A stretch of DNA of 64,000 bases, taken from the NCBI RefSeq assembly GCF_900107795.1, contig NZ_FNRL01000001.1:182544-246543 (forward strand). The letters run 5' to 3'. Every line of letters starts with the position of its first letter. The first letter of the stretch is position 1. Below, piece after piece: positions 46,212 to 54,740 of this stretch. Made by a program: the position numbers and the translations under genes. The notes under the pieces are model-generated. The model had not been told where the DNA came from, did no database searches, and saw only the letters and a list, made by a program, of their open reading frames with translations. Source of the stretch: Chitinophaga terrae (ex Kim and Jung 2007). Lineage in GTDB: Bacteria > Bacteroidota > Bacteroidia > Chitinophagales > Chitinophagaceae.

Positions 46212-46832
46212 TTATGCAGGATGAGTCCATGCCAGGCATAGGTCATTTTCCATTATGAATTGCAAATATAACCGCGTATTTGTATCGGGTTTGTTAAATT
46301 CGGCGGTTATAAAGCCCGTTGCCTGGTAAGGAAACGGTTCCAGGTGCATATTGGCCCTGAAATCCACTTTCCCATGTCCATACCATTTAAACATCGCTTC
46401 CTTGGCGCTCCAGCAGATGGTTTTATGCCGTAGTTCGTTCGCGGGATCAATAAACGCCGCTTCGTCGGGCGATAAAAACTTATGCGCTACCAATTCGATC
46501 TTCGGTTTTGCTTCCTCAATATCAATGCCTACATGCGATTTCCGGCTTACAATGGCCGCTGCATAGTCGCCGCAATGAGAAATGGAAAAATAATAACTGC
46601 CACAGATCAATACAGGTTTCCGCGTATTCGTAACGGTGATCTCTTGTATAGGGAAGCCAGGGAACAACTTCACCAACAAATACCGGCCGGCAAAATGCTG
46701 CAATCGTTTATGCGGATGATGAATAGCCGGGCTGATATTCACCTCCTTCCTGAAGAAAGATTCATCCTCTGTAATCTTCCATACACCTAGCTTCGTCTCC
46801 GGGTCAATTTGTATCGTTCGTATTAATGGCAT
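46212..46832 (-). CDS. 4'-phosphopantetheinyl transferase superfamily protein
   Basis: 206 residues, Sfp-like in layout though short. The signature is split as in the family: FSISHCGDYAAAIVS, then HVGIDIEEAKPKIE (magnesium-binding Asp/Glu) and CWSAKEAMFKWYG (the WxxKEA motif). It transfers the phosphopantetheine arm of CoA to carrier proteins. No polyketide or peptide synthetase is visible nearby, so it may serve fatty-acid acyl carrier protein or a distant cluster. Its start is 81 bases from the divergent dcd gene. Confidence 0.88.
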   Translation of the reverse strand: MPLIRTIQIDPETKLGVWKITEDESFFRKEVNISPAIHHPHKRLQHFAGRYLLVKLFPGFPIQEITVTNTRKPVLICGSYYFSISHCGDYAAAIVSRKSHVGIDIEEAKPKIELVAHKFLSPDEAAFIDPANELRHKTICWSAKEAMFKWYGHGKVDFRANMHLEPFPYQATGFITAEFNKPDTNTRLYLQFIMENDLCLAWTHPA

Positions 46833-46913
46833 ATCTTGCCAAATTAAAGCAAAAAAGCAGAAAAAAACGCTTTTACACCTTAAAACAACCGCTAAAACTA
46901 AACTAACAAAAGC

Positions 46914-47450
46914 ATGATTCTGTCAGACAAACGGATTCTGGAGGAAATTGAAAAAGGCACTATCGTTATATCGCCTTTTGACAGGAAATACCTGGGTACC
47001 AATTCCTATGATGTACACCTGGGAAAATACCTGGCTACCTATAAAGACCGGGTATTAGATGCACGCAAACACAATGAGATCGAGCACTTTGAAATCCCTG
47101 AAGACGGCTTTGTTCTGCAGCCGGGAACGCTGTACCTGGGCGTAACGGAAGAATATACAGAAACTCATGCGCATGTTCCTTTCCTGGAAGGAAAATCAAG
47201 TACCGGGAGACTGGGTATCGACATCCATGCTACAGCGGGTAAAGGAGATGTTGGCTTCTGCAATACCTGGACCCTGGAAATCTCCTGTGCACAGCCTGTA
47301 AGAGTATACGCCGGCATGCCTATCGGCCAGCTCATTTATTTTGTAGTGGAAGGAAATATCGAAACTTTCTACAACAAGAAAGGAAATGCTAAATATAACG
47401 GCCGCACGATCAGACCAGTAGAAAGTATGATGTGGCGCAACGAGTTCTAA
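46914..47450 (+). CDS. dcd: dCTP deaminase
   Basis: 178 residues, trimeric dCTP deaminase/dUTPase fold. Motifs are MILSDKRILEEIEKG at the N-terminus, TNSYDVHLGKYLATY, LEGKSSTGRLGI (the catalytic Glu lies in the neighbouring HATAGKGD segment), GFCNTWTLEISC and YNGRTIRPVES. It makes dUTP for thymidylate synthesis in the cytoplasm. It precedes the DUF885 gene by 20 bases, so the two may be co-transcribed, though they are functionally unrelated. Confidence 0.95.
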   Translation: MILSDKRILEEIEKGTIVISPFDRKYLGTNSYDVHLGKYLATYKDRVLDARKHNEIEHFEIPEDGFVLQPGTLYLGVTEEYTETHAHVPFLEGKSSTGRLGIDIHATAGKGDVGFCNTWTLEISCAQPVRVYAGMPIGQLIYFVVEGNIETFYNKKGNAKYNGRTIRPVESMMWRNEF

Positions 47451-47470
47451 TACGTACAACAAAACCTGCT

Positions 47471-49222
47471 ATGAAAAGAATCTTTCTCTGCGCTATTGCA
47501 GCAGCAGCCGTTGCCTGCAACAATGGTAACGGAAATGCCCGCCAGGGCGCTGCCGACAGCATCCTGAACCTGGCTTTCAGCAACTATGAACAAGCTTTTA
47601 TAGCCGACCTGTGGAAAGAGAACCCAGACTGGGCTACCAACGTGGGGTATCATAATTACGACACTGTACTTATTGTACCAGACAGCCTATCCCGGCAGGC
47701 CGACCTCCAGTTTGTTGCAAGGCACCTGGATTCCCTGAAAGCCTACCCGCTTGATAAGCTGACAGACGCCAATAAAATCGATCACCAGCTGATTTCCAAT
47801 TACCTGCAATCCGTTCAATGGTCTGTTAATACAGAGAAAAGTTACCAATGGAATCCTTCTTCCTATAATATCAGCGGCACGTTCGCCTTCATCCTGAATG
47901 AGAACTATGCCCCGCTGGAAACCAGGTTAAGAAGTTTTGCAGCCAGGCTGAAAAATGTACCGGCCTACTATGCCGCCGCAAAAAGCCAGGTAGTGAACCC
48001 CGTGCCGGAACTGACAGCGCTGGCCATAGATCAGAATATGGGCGGACTTTCTGTTTTCCAGAAAGACTTTGCCGATTCCCTGAAAAAAACAACTATCCCA
48101 GCTGTCGAACAGGCAGAGATGATAGCCGCTTCCAAAGCCGCAGTACAGGCAGTTACCAACTATGCCAACTGGTTAAAGGCACTGAAGCCTGAAAACCCGC
48201 GCAGCTTCCGTTTAGGCAAAGCGCTATACGATGCGAAGTTCAATTACGAGATCCAATCGTCTTACCCTGCCGAACAGATCTATGATTCGGCTATTGCACG
48301 CAAAGCGTTTGTGCATGGGGAGATGGCTAAAATAAGCAGGTCGCTGTGGCCAAAATATTTTGGTAATACCGCTATGCCTGCAGATTCGCTGGAGCTGATA
48401 GGAAAGATGATAGATACCTTATCTGCCAATCATGTTAAACCTGAAGAATTCCAGTCGGCAATCGAAAAACAATTGCCTGCGCTTATTTCTTTCATTAAGG
48501 AAAAAGACCTGTTATATATCGATCCTTCCAAACCGCTGGTTGTCCGTAAAGAACCCGCTTACATGGCGGGCGTTGCCGGCGCCTCTATCAGCGCGCCAGG
48601 CCCTTACGACAAGGGAGGCAACACGTATTACAACGTGGGCAGCCTGGAAGGATGGCCTAAAGATAAAGCAGAAAGCTACCTGCGCGAATATAATCACTAT
48701 ATCCTGCAGATCCTGGATATACACGAAGCTATCCCCGGCCACTATACGCAGCTGGTATACTCCAATCAATCGCCCAGCCTGATCAAATCAATTCTCGGAA
48801 ACGGCGCGATGGTAGAGGGATGGGCTGTTTACACCGAGCAGATGATGCTGGAAAACGGCTATGGCAACAATGAACCAGAAATGTGGTTGATGTGGTATAA
48901 ATGGAACCTTCGTACCGTATGCAATACCATCCTGGATTACAGTGTGCATGTAAAGAATATGAGTAAGGAAGATGCCATTCATTTGCTGACGAAAGAAGCG
49001 TTCCAGCAGGCGGCAGAAGCAGAAGGAAAATGGAAACGCGTAAGCGTGACCAGCGTACAGCTGACCAGCTATTTCACGGGGTATAAAGAGATCATCGACC
49101 TGCGTGAAGCATATAAAAAGCAGGAAGGTGAAAAATATAGGTTGAAGGCATTCAACGAGAAATTCCTCAGCTACGGCAGCGCCCCCGTTAAGTACATCAG
49201 GGAACTAATGCTATCTCACTAG
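47471..49222 (+). CDS. DUF885 family lipoprotein (putative metallopeptidase)
   Basis: 583 residues from ATG 47471, which opens the signal peptide MKRIFLCAIAAAAVAC with its lipobox Cys16; a TTG/alternative start at 47432 would precede this by 13 unrelated residues. The DUF885 signature DIHEAIPGHYTQLVY (near residue 425) has the spacing of a zinc-binding HExxxH, followed by GWAVYTEQMMLENGY where the second Glu could bind metal. Members are suspected dipeptidases or carboxypeptidases of the envelope. The TAG stop forms the first base of palindromic repeat copy 5. Confidence 0.88.
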   Translation: MKRIFLCAIAAAAVACNNGNGNARQGAADSILNLAFSNYEQAFIADLWKENPDWATNVGYHNYDTVLIVPDSLSRQADLQFVARHLDSLKAYPLDKLTDANKIDHQLISNYLQSVQWSVNTEKSYQWNPSSYNISGTFAFILNENYAPLETRLRSFAARLKNVPAYYAAAKSQVVNPVPELTALAIDQNMGGLSVFQKDFADSLKKTTIPAVEQAEMIAASKAAVQAVTNYANWLKALKPENPRSFRLGKALYDAKFNYEIQSSYPAEQIYDSAIARKAFVHGEMAKISRSLWPKYFGNTAMPADSLELIGKMIDTLSANHVKPEEFQSAIEKQLPALISFIKEKDLLYIDPSKPLVVRKEPAYMAGVAGASISAPGPYDKGGNTYYNVGSLEGWPKDKAESYLREYNHYILQILDIHEAIPGHYTQLVYSNQSPSLIKSILGNGAMVEGWAVYTEQMMLENGYGNNEPEMWLMWYKWNLRTVCNTILDYSVHVKNMSKEDAIHLLTKEAFQQAAEAEGKWKRVSVTSVQLTSYFTGYKEIIDLREAYKKQEGEKYRLKAFNEKFLSYGSAPVKYIRELMLSH

Positions 49223-49440
49223 TTTCACGCGAATGTTTCACGCAAAGGGGCATAAGAAGCAAAGAAGCATAAGATTTTTTGGACCGAAGCGGATTTTAAG
49301 AAGCAAAGGAAGGGAGATTGTGTTATGTTACAAATAACACAATCTCCCTTCCTTTGCTTCTTATTTTTTCTTAAAACAAAATCTTATGCTTCTTTGCTTC
49401 TTATGCCCCTTTGCGTGAAACATTCGCGTGAAACATTCGC
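49222..49440. repeat. Giant palindromic repeat, copy 5
   Basis: Perfect 57 bp arms at 49222-49278 and 49378-49434 (GTTTCACGCGAATGTTTCACGC nested ends, then GGGGCATAAGAAGC words). The inner stem pairs AAGAAGCAAAGGAAGGGAG with its complement around TGTTATGTTACAAATAACA. One arm has GGACCGAAGCGGATTTTAAG, the other GTTTTAAGAAAAAATAAG. It begins with the last base of the DUF885 TAG stop and ends four bases from the stop of the convergent DUF1080 gene, filling the whole gap. Confidence 0.93.
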
Positions 49441-49444
49441 ATGG

Positions 49445-50302
49445 TTAACCCTTCTTCTTCTTTGAACGGTCGCGTTGTTGAAGCAGGTGCAATATTTTAT
49501 TCAGCTTAACGGGATCGTTGATGTAAGGAGACAGATCAAAGAGTTCTACTTTCCTGAAAGCAACCGGATGACTTTCGCTTTGCAGTGAGATGGAGCCTTC
49601 TGTTAACAGGCGTCCTTCTTCGAGTAGGGCCGGGTCGGCGTTGGATACGCTTCCGCCGCCTACCTGCGGTTTGTTATAAACGATCACTGTATCACCTTCT
49701 ACGATGTGTTTGATCACAGAATCGCGCAGTACCAATGCTTCAGCGCGTACCCACCTGTCGCCATGGTAGGTTTTGGATGTAGAACTGATGCAGTGGTCTT
49801 TGATCAGTTTGCCGTTCATTACCACGTTGGTGCCCGGGGTGCAAAGATTGGCGGTGCTGCGCGGATCTTTGCCGTTACCGCCAAGGAGTTGTTCTTCCAG
49901 GGAAATCGGGAAATCCTGATCTTTAGTCATACTGGCTGCCGTTTGTCCGTGCAGCATGATGCCGCTGTTGCGGAAAGCCCAGCCCGGACCGCCTTTCACC
50001 TGGTCGCCGGTAAAGCGGTATTCAACCACCACGAGGTATGCAGAGAAATTCTTTTTATAGAAAATATGCCCATATTGTTCCCTGAATTCATCATATCCAT
50101 CATAGCTCACTTTGAGCATGCCACTGTCGACCCTGAAAGTATTGGCGAAGTTATCATTTAGTTCATGTCCTCTTATTTTGATATCCCAGTCTTTAAGGTC
50201 TTTGCCATTAAAGAGTTTTATCCATTTATCAGGGCTAATTTCCTTCTGGGCGTAGGTAGATAGTCCGGCGAGTAACAATAGTGCGGTGAGCGTTTTTTTC
50301 AT
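49445..50302 (-). CDS. DUF1080 (3-keto-disaccharide hydrolase-like) secreted protein
   Basis: 285 residues with a signal peptide (1-18, STYA). DUF1080 layout: KWIKLFNGKDLKDWDI near residue 27, then the concanavalin-like sheet (HIFYKKNFSAYLVVVEYRF, NSGIMLHGQT, ISLEEQLLGGNG), ending SLQSESHPVAFRKVELFDLSPY. Family members include hydrolases of 3-keto-sugars as well as uncharacterised surface proteins. No sugar oxidoreductase is encoded beside it. The tail is Lys-rich (RSKKKKG). It is convergent with DUF885 across repeat copy 5. Confidence 0.85.
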   Translation of the reverse strand: MKKTLTALLLLAGLSTYAQKEISPDKWIKLFNGKDLKDWDIKIRGHELNDNFANTFRVDSGMLKVSYDGYDEFREQYGHIFYKKNFSAYLVVVEYRFTGDQVKGGPGWAFRNSGIMLHGQTAASMTKDQDFPISLEEQLLGGNGKDPRSTANLCTPGTNVVMNGKLIKDHCISSTSKTYHGDRWVRAEALVLRDSVIKHIVEGDTVIVYNKPQVGGGSVSNADPALLEEGRLLTEGSISLQSESHPVAFRKVELFDLSPYINDPVKLNKILHLLQQRDRSKKKKG

Positions 50303-50402
50303 GTAATCTGAATTTGGCTGGTCAAGATAGCAGATAGAAAAGATAAAAACAAGGCTGGCATATAATTCGTAACGGTGCCCTTATTGACTAAAGCACTAAT
50401 TT

Positions 50403-51032
50403 ATGCAGTACCTGAACTGGCTAGTCGCCGCATTTAGTTTGTTACCCTTCTCGTTGATTGCCCAGGATAACTGGCAACAAACCCTGAAAACCCAGTTGGA
50501 ACAAATGGAAAAAGCGAGCCCCGAGAAATGGCCCCCTCATGTAAAAACATTAAAAAACCTGGCAGAACAGAACCCCGGTGAATGGCTGCTGCAATACTAT
50601 GCAGGATGGGCTGCTACGCAGTTGTCTTTCCGCAGTTCCAAGTCGGATGCAGAGTCGCTTTGCGATCAGGCAGAACCCTTTGTTAAAAGGGCATTGGAGC
50701 TGCAACCAGAGAATACGGAAACGCTGACTTTAATGGGGTACTGGCTTTCGGCCCGCATCAATGCGGTACCCACGCGGGGAGCCACGCTGGGAGAAGAAAG
50801 CAGGAAGTATGCAGAGAAAGGAATAGCGGCGAATCCCGATAACCCGAGAGCCTGGCTGGTAAAGGCGTTGAATATCTATTATACGCCAAAACTCTTCGGG
50901 GGAGGCAAGCAAAAAGCTAAATCGGCCGTGGATACGGCAGGCGATAAATTCGCCCGGTTCAAGCCCAGTAATGCACTGGCTCCGAACTGGGGGCAACAGG
51001 TCTATGACATGCTGTTGGCAAATTATAAATAG
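50403..51032 (+). CDS. Secreted TPR-like protein
   Basis: 209 residues with a signal peptide (1-20, SLIA). The mature part is helical with TPR-type repeats: AEPFVKRALELQPENTETLTL and KYAEKGIAANPDNPRAWLVKAL, followed by a Gly/Lys-rich loop (FGGGKQKAKSAVD) and FKPSNALAPNWGQQ. Proteins of this kind usually act as periplasmic protein-binding scaffolds; no specific role can be read. It is divergent from DUF1080 and stands 130 bases before the SRPBCC gene. Confidence 0.78.
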   Translation: MQYLNWLVAAFSLLPFSLIAQDNWQQTLKTQLEQMEKASPEKWPPHVKTLKNLAEQNPGEWLLQYYAGWAATQLSFRSSKSDAESLCDQAEPFVKRALELQPENTETLTLMGYWLSARINAVPTRGATLGEESRKYAEKGIAANPDNPRAWLVKALNIYYTPKLFGGGKQKAKSAVDTAGDKFARFKPSNALAPNWGQQVYDMLLANYK

Positions 51033-51164
51033 TGTGTAAGAAAGTATACAACGTATCGCCGGTGCCACAGTAGCGAACATACGAAATATGTATAACAGTC
51101 TACTTATCAATTAATTACATTTTTGCAGGATTTTAGTGGCGTCAATCATAAACGCTTGTTAATT

Positions 51165-51896
51165 ATGAATATCCGGACACATAGACTAAACAACGAGGAT
51201 GCAGCTACGCCTAAAGCTGGTCCTATATATGAAAGCTCTAATCTGATCAATGTTACACCAGAAGGCCGTATCGTTTCCATTTTTGTTGGTTCCTGGCTGG
51301 TAGGATCCGCCATCAGCAAAGTGGATAAATCGCCGGTTCAAAGCCTCTTTAAAATCCTGGGCGCCGGTTACCTGTTATACAGGGGAATAAGCGGCAACGA
51401 CCTGGTAAGTGGATTATTCGGAAAGCGGACCCCTGACAGGCATACAAAATCCATTAATATCCGTACTTCTATCCGTATCAATAACCCAAGAGAAGAAGTA
51501 TATTATTTCTGGAGACAACTGGGCAACCTGCCAACCTTCATGAAACACCTGCAAAGTGTTGATGAACAGGATCCGTTCCATTCACATTGGGTAGTAAAAG
51601 GTCCGGGCGGCATTGGTACCCTCGAATGGGATGCTGAAATTGTGAAAGAGATCCCCGGCGAGATCATTGGCTGGCGGTCTTTACCTGGTTCATCTATCGC
51701 TACCGCCGGAAGGGTAACCTTCCTGGATACGCCAAACGGAGGCACTGAAATAGATGTGATGATCACTTACCGTCCTCCGGCCGGTTATGTAGGTTCAGGA
51801 CTGGCCTGGTTGTTAAACCCGACTTTTGAGAATATGGTAATTAAAGATATACGCCGTTTTAAAAGCTTTATGGAAACAGGAGAAACGATCAAATGA
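51165..51896 (+). CDS. SRPBCC (cyclase/START-like) family membrane-associated protein
   Basis: 243 residues from ATG 51165; a TTG at 51123 is an unlikely earlier start. Residues about 36-85 are hydrophobic and glycine-rich (RIVSIFVGSWLVGSAIS, ILGAGYLLYRGISG), matching the DUF2892-like double helix. Residues 95-240 are an SRPBCC lipid-binding domain: INIRTSIRINNPREEVYYFW, LPTFMKHLQSV, GIGTLEWDAEIV and EIDVMITYRPPAG. Homologues are often induced by osmotic or general stress and sit next to YtxH-type genes, as here (convergent neighbour). The ligand is unknown. Confidence 0.82.
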   Translation: MNIRTHRLNNEDAATPKAGPIYESSNLINVTPEGRIVSIFVGSWLVGSAISKVDKSPVQSLFKILGAGYLLYRGISGNDLVSGLFGKRTPDRHTKSINIRTSIRINNPREEVYYFWRQLGNLPTFMKHLQSVDEQDPFHSHWVVKGPGGIGTLEWDAEIVKEIPGEIIGWRSLPGSSIATAGRVTFLDTPNGGTEIDVMITYRPPAGYVGSGLAWLLNPTFENMVIKDIRRFKSFMETGETIK

Positions 51897-51924
51897 TCAT
51901 TCATCCTACCCGCTATAAAAGATG

Positions 51925-51955
51925 AAGGGCTAATCAAGCAAATTGATTAGCCCTT
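51925..51955. terminator. Bidirectional terminator between SRPBCC and YtxH genes
   Basis: AAGGGCTAATCAA and TTGATTAGCCCTT are perfect complements around a 5-base loop, between two convergent genes. Confidence 0.85.
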
Positions 51956-51980
51956 CTTAATAAGTTGAAACCAGTTAACA

Positions 51981-52283
51981 TCAGGAGAGTGCATCCCTTT
52001 TGAAACGGTTAAAGGTATGTTGACTTCTGTTAATCAGCTTTAAAACTCTCTGACGTGCATCGTCCTGGAGCCCAGCTATTTCATGTTCGAATACTTCTTT
52101 CAGATCAGATAAGTCTTCCTGGCTTCTGCCAACAAGTCCGTTAATTTTATGTCGCCAGTCGTCGGCTGTATTTTTAATCTTTCTGCGGGTATTGTTGCCA
52201 CTCTCTGGTGCAGTTAACAATCCAATCGCGATTCCTGTAGTTAATCCGGCGAGGACACCTGCTAAAAATTTCGTAGTAGACAT
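51981..52283 (-). CDS. YtxH domain small membrane protein
   Basis: 100 residues. The N-terminal hydrophobic segment (FLAGVLAGLTTGIAIGLLTAP) with the APESG motif and NTRRKIKNTADDW is typical of YtxH/gas-vesicle-like stress proteins. The rest is an amphipathic helix rich in Asp, Glu, Arg and Lys. Function is unknown; the family is often linked to general stress in other bacteria. It is convergent with the SRPBCC gene and its start faces the 427 bp gap described separately. Confidence 0.85.
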   Translation of the reverse strand: MSTTKFLAGVLAGLTTGIAIGLLTAPESGNNTRRKIKNTADDWRHKINGLVGRSQEDLSDLKEVFEHEIAGLQDDARQRVLKLINRSQHTFNRFKRDALS

Positions 52284-52710
52284 AATACTGGATTTTTATG
52301 GTTTAACAAAAGAAACGTGTGCATGGTTTAACACGTCAAGCCCATAATTTCCAAATATCGCGCCATCCCAAAATTCAGGGCAGGAAAAAGCCACCTGTAT
52401 TGGTTGAGGGAATTGCAGTAAAACAGCAATATGAATTCAAAAAAACGTGGAAAACGTGGAATGGATCCGGGACAACCTCAGAACCGATAATTGCCCCGGT
52501 CAGGTGGATAAGAAGATAAGCGTATTAGATAATGGAATTTATAAAAGTCAAACGGTGGAATTAAAAATAAACACATTCTGGTACTTTTCAAACCTTTTTG
52601 AAAGAAATGAAATAATAAATTTTCTTAAAAAGTAAATCCCCCCTGGAAATGTAGTACCAGAGGGGATTTAAGCAGTTTTTAAATATATTAAATAAGGTGA
52701 GATTTTTTGC
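52284..52710. other. 427 bp gap with no assignable gene
   Basis: Between the divergent start of the YtxH gene and the end of the TlpA-like gene. It holds the promoter region of the YtxH gene, a GTG-initiated 62-codon frame (52447-52635), a 19-codon ATG frame near 52433 coding for a basic peptide (MNSKKRGKRG...), and a terminator at 52634-52669. I do not recognise either peptide. No tRNA-like fold or palindromic repeat is visible. Confidence 0.6.
52634..52669 (-). terminator. Terminator of the yggS-tlpA-like transcript
   Basis: AAATCCCC and GGGGATTT flank a second short pair (TGG/CCA) and a 10-base loop. On the minus strand ATTTACTTTTT follows. It also coincides with the end of the 62-codon plus-strand frame, so it may work in both directions. 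Confidence 0.75.
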
Positions 52711-53955
52711 CTAGTTGGCTAATAACTGGGTAACCAACCTGTTAAAATCAGATTGGAATTGTTCATAGTGTTCGCCGGTTCCCGGACCGGAAAAACCGGT
52801 ATGCACTTCTGCCACTTCTCCTTTTTTGTTGATGAAGATAGTGGTTGGGAAGCCTTTGATACCTGTCAGTTGCGGCAGCGTTTTCTCTCCTTTTTCAGGA
52901 TCGGCAGGCGTAACGCCGGTAATGAGCACCGGATATTTCACATCAAATCTCTTCAGGAAGCCTTCCAGGCTCTTTTTGGATTTTTCGAAATCGGTGGTTC
53001 TTTCATAAGCCAGGCCTATCACTTCTACTCCCCTGTCTTTATTCTTATCGTACCATTTGCTGAGGAAACCGGTTTCATCCATACAGTTCGGGCACCAGGA
53101 GCCCATCAGGGTGATAATGACCACCTTGTTTTTGAAACGGTCGTCGTTGATGCTTACTTTATTGCCATTGAGATCAGGGAAGGTAAAATTGAGTTTTGTC
53201 TGTCCCGGCTTCATGGTAGCCAGTGTTCTTTCATCGGGCAACTTAGCCGTATCGTTCCTGACAGCGGAGAAATACTGCAGACCGTCGCCGATGCCGGCAT
53301 AGAAAACGCCGTTGGCGATGCTGTCTTTTGCTACCCGGGCAGTGAACAGGTAGGCATGTGAACCATCAAAAGTAGAGAGTTTCAGGGTATCGCCGCTCAC
53401 CACTCCTTCCAGGAAACGGTAGTCGCCCGTGGTGGTCAGGAAAGTGCCGTGCACCAGGTCGCCTGTTTGTTTAAACTCGCCGATTGCCAGGGAAGGGGCT
53501 TTGTCTTTATCTGTTGGCGAAACAAATTGGGTCACCCATCTCCCGCTAACATCAACAGTTGATTTTTGTGCAACCGGGAATCTTTCGGCCTGTCCTGCAA
53601 TCGCTGAAAAAGGAACGCTTACATCCTTATCGGCCAGGTGCCTGATCCACACGCCTTTTGCAGCGCTGTCGGAACTCAGCACCGCTTTGAATTCTGAATC
53701 AAAGAACGGCATTTTGATAAACAGGGAATCGCCCTGTAATTTCACATCATCTACCAGCAGCCTGTCGTTCGCATTGAGAACGAAGAGCACTTTTTTGCCG
53801 GCAGTATCCTTTACTTCGAAATTGAAAACGATGTCGGCTCCATCTGCCCGGTGCAGTTTCGCCTGCCAGATTCCATCGGCTAATTGTTTGTTCGGGTTTC
53901 CAGCTCCGCAGGCGGCCATTAAGAGGCCGAGGAAGCCCATCCAGCTTTTTTTCAT
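52711..53955 (-). CDS. TlpA-family thiol-disulfide lipoprotein with DUF4369-like N-terminus
   Basis: 414 residues from ATG 53955, the start of MKKSWMGFLGLLMAAC (lipobox Cys16); a longer frame from 53988 hides the signal peptide. The N-terminal 260 residues form a beta-rich domain of the kind joined to Bacteroidota TlpA proteins. Residues about 265-412 are thioredoxin-like: FTFPDLNGNKVSINDDRF, VIITLMGSWCPNCMDETGF (CPNC active site near 286), GVEVIGLAYERT and GIKGFPTTIFINKKGEV with the cis-Pro. It should reduce or oxidise disulfides in the envelope. It starts 4 bases after yggS ends. Confidence 0.9.
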   Translation of the reverse strand: MKKSWMGFLGLLMAACGAGNPNKQLADGIWQAKLHRADGADIVFNFEVKDTAGKKVLFVLNANDRLLVDDVKLQGDSLFIKMPFFDSEFKAVLSSDSAAKGVWIRHLADKDVSVPFSAIAGQAERFPVAQKSTVDVSGRWVTQFVSPTDKDKAPSLAIGEFKQTGDLVHGTFLTTTGDYRFLEGVVSGDTLKLSTFDGSHAYLFTARVAKDSIANGVFYAGIGDGLQYFSAVRNDTAKLPDERTLATMKPGQTKLNFTFPDLNGNKVSINDDRFKNKVVIITLMGSWCPNCMDETGFLSKWYDKNKDRGVEVIGLAYERTTDFEKSKKSLEGFLKRFDVKYPVLITGVTPADPEKGEKTLPQLTGIKGFPTTIFINKKGEVAEVHTGFSGPGTGEHYEQFQSDFNRLVTQLLAN

Positions 53956-53959
53956 ACCA

Positions 53960-54649
53960 TTAATTTTGTGAATAGTTTCTTTTACCAAACAGCAGGCTGC
54001 CTATGCGTACCATGGTGCTGCCTTCTTTTAGGGCCAGCGGGTAGTCGGCGCTCATACCGATTGATAATTCCTTAAAATCTGTATTGCCCTGCAGGTAAGT
54101 ATTGGCAAGGCGGGTGAATATATCGTGGAGCTGGTGGAACTCCGATTGTACCTGTGCGTTATCGTCCGTATTCGTGGCCATCCCCATTAACCCTACTATC
54201 TTCGTATTGCTATAGGCGTTAGCGTTAGTTGTGACTGTTCTCAGCAGTTCTTCTATCTCCTTTTCATCCATTCCGAATTTCGTTTCCTCGTCCGCGATAT
54301 GGACCTGCAAAAGGCAATTGATCACACGCTGGTGTTTGGCCGCCTGCTTATTGATCTCCTGCAGGAGTTTCAGGCTATCTACTGCGTGGATGGTATGAAC
54401 GAACGGAGCGATGTATTTTACTTTATTGGATTGCAGGTGTCCTATAAAATGCCATTCGATATCAGCAGGTAATTGGGCCTGCTTTTCCGTCATTTCCTGC
54501 ACATAGTTCTCACCGAAGATCCGTTGGCCTGCTTCGTACAAAGCTGAAATATCTTCCGCCGGTTTGGTCTTGGACACCGCTACCAGTTTTGCATGAAATG
54601 GTTCCAGTTCTTCCAGTATCTTCTTATATGCTTCTAAATTGATTGCCAT
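53960..54649 (-). CDS. YggS family PLP-binding homeostasis protein
   Basis: 229 residues from ATG 54649 (MAINLEAYKKILEEL); the frame is open to 54817 but that part overlaps the end of the acyl-CoA dehydrogenase gene. It is an alanine-racemase-like TIM barrel: AKLVAVSKTKP (PLP-binding Lys near residue 32), RIFGENYVQEM, IEWHFIGHLQSNKVKYI, VHTIHAVDS, GLMGMATNTDD and LSIGMSADYPLALKEGSTMVRIGSLLFG. It has no known catalytic reaction and balances free pyridoxal phosphate in the cell. It appears to head a two-gene unit with the TlpA-like gene. Confidence 0.93.
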   Translation of the reverse strand: MAINLEAYKKILEELEPFHAKLVAVSKTKPAEDISALYEAGQRIFGENYVQEMTEKQAQLPADIEWHFIGHLQSNKVKYIAPFVHTIHAVDSLKLLQEINKQAAKHQRVINCLLQVHIADEETKFGMDEKEIEELLRTVTTNANAYSNTKIVGLMGMATNTDDNAQVQSEFHQLHDIFTRLANTYLQGNTDFKELSIGMSADYPLALKEGSTMVRIGSLLFGKRNYSQN

Positions 54650-54662
54650 GGCACAAAAATAA

Positions 54663-54711
54663 TCAGGATTCACTGAATTTGATGGCGATGCCACAAATTC
54701 GTGAATCCTGA
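54663..54711. repeat. Hairpin between the acyl-CoA dehydrogenase and yggS genes
   Basis: TCAGGATTCACTGAATTT (54663-54680) and AAATTCGTGAATCCTGA (54695-54711) pair with one bulge around a 14-base loop. Both flanking genes are on the minus strand. No T run follows in that direction, so it is more likely an mRNA-stability or partial termination structure than a strong terminator. Confidence 0.6.
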
Positions 54712-54740
54712 CGTATGAGTTGACCGTAATTTGCTGTTGA

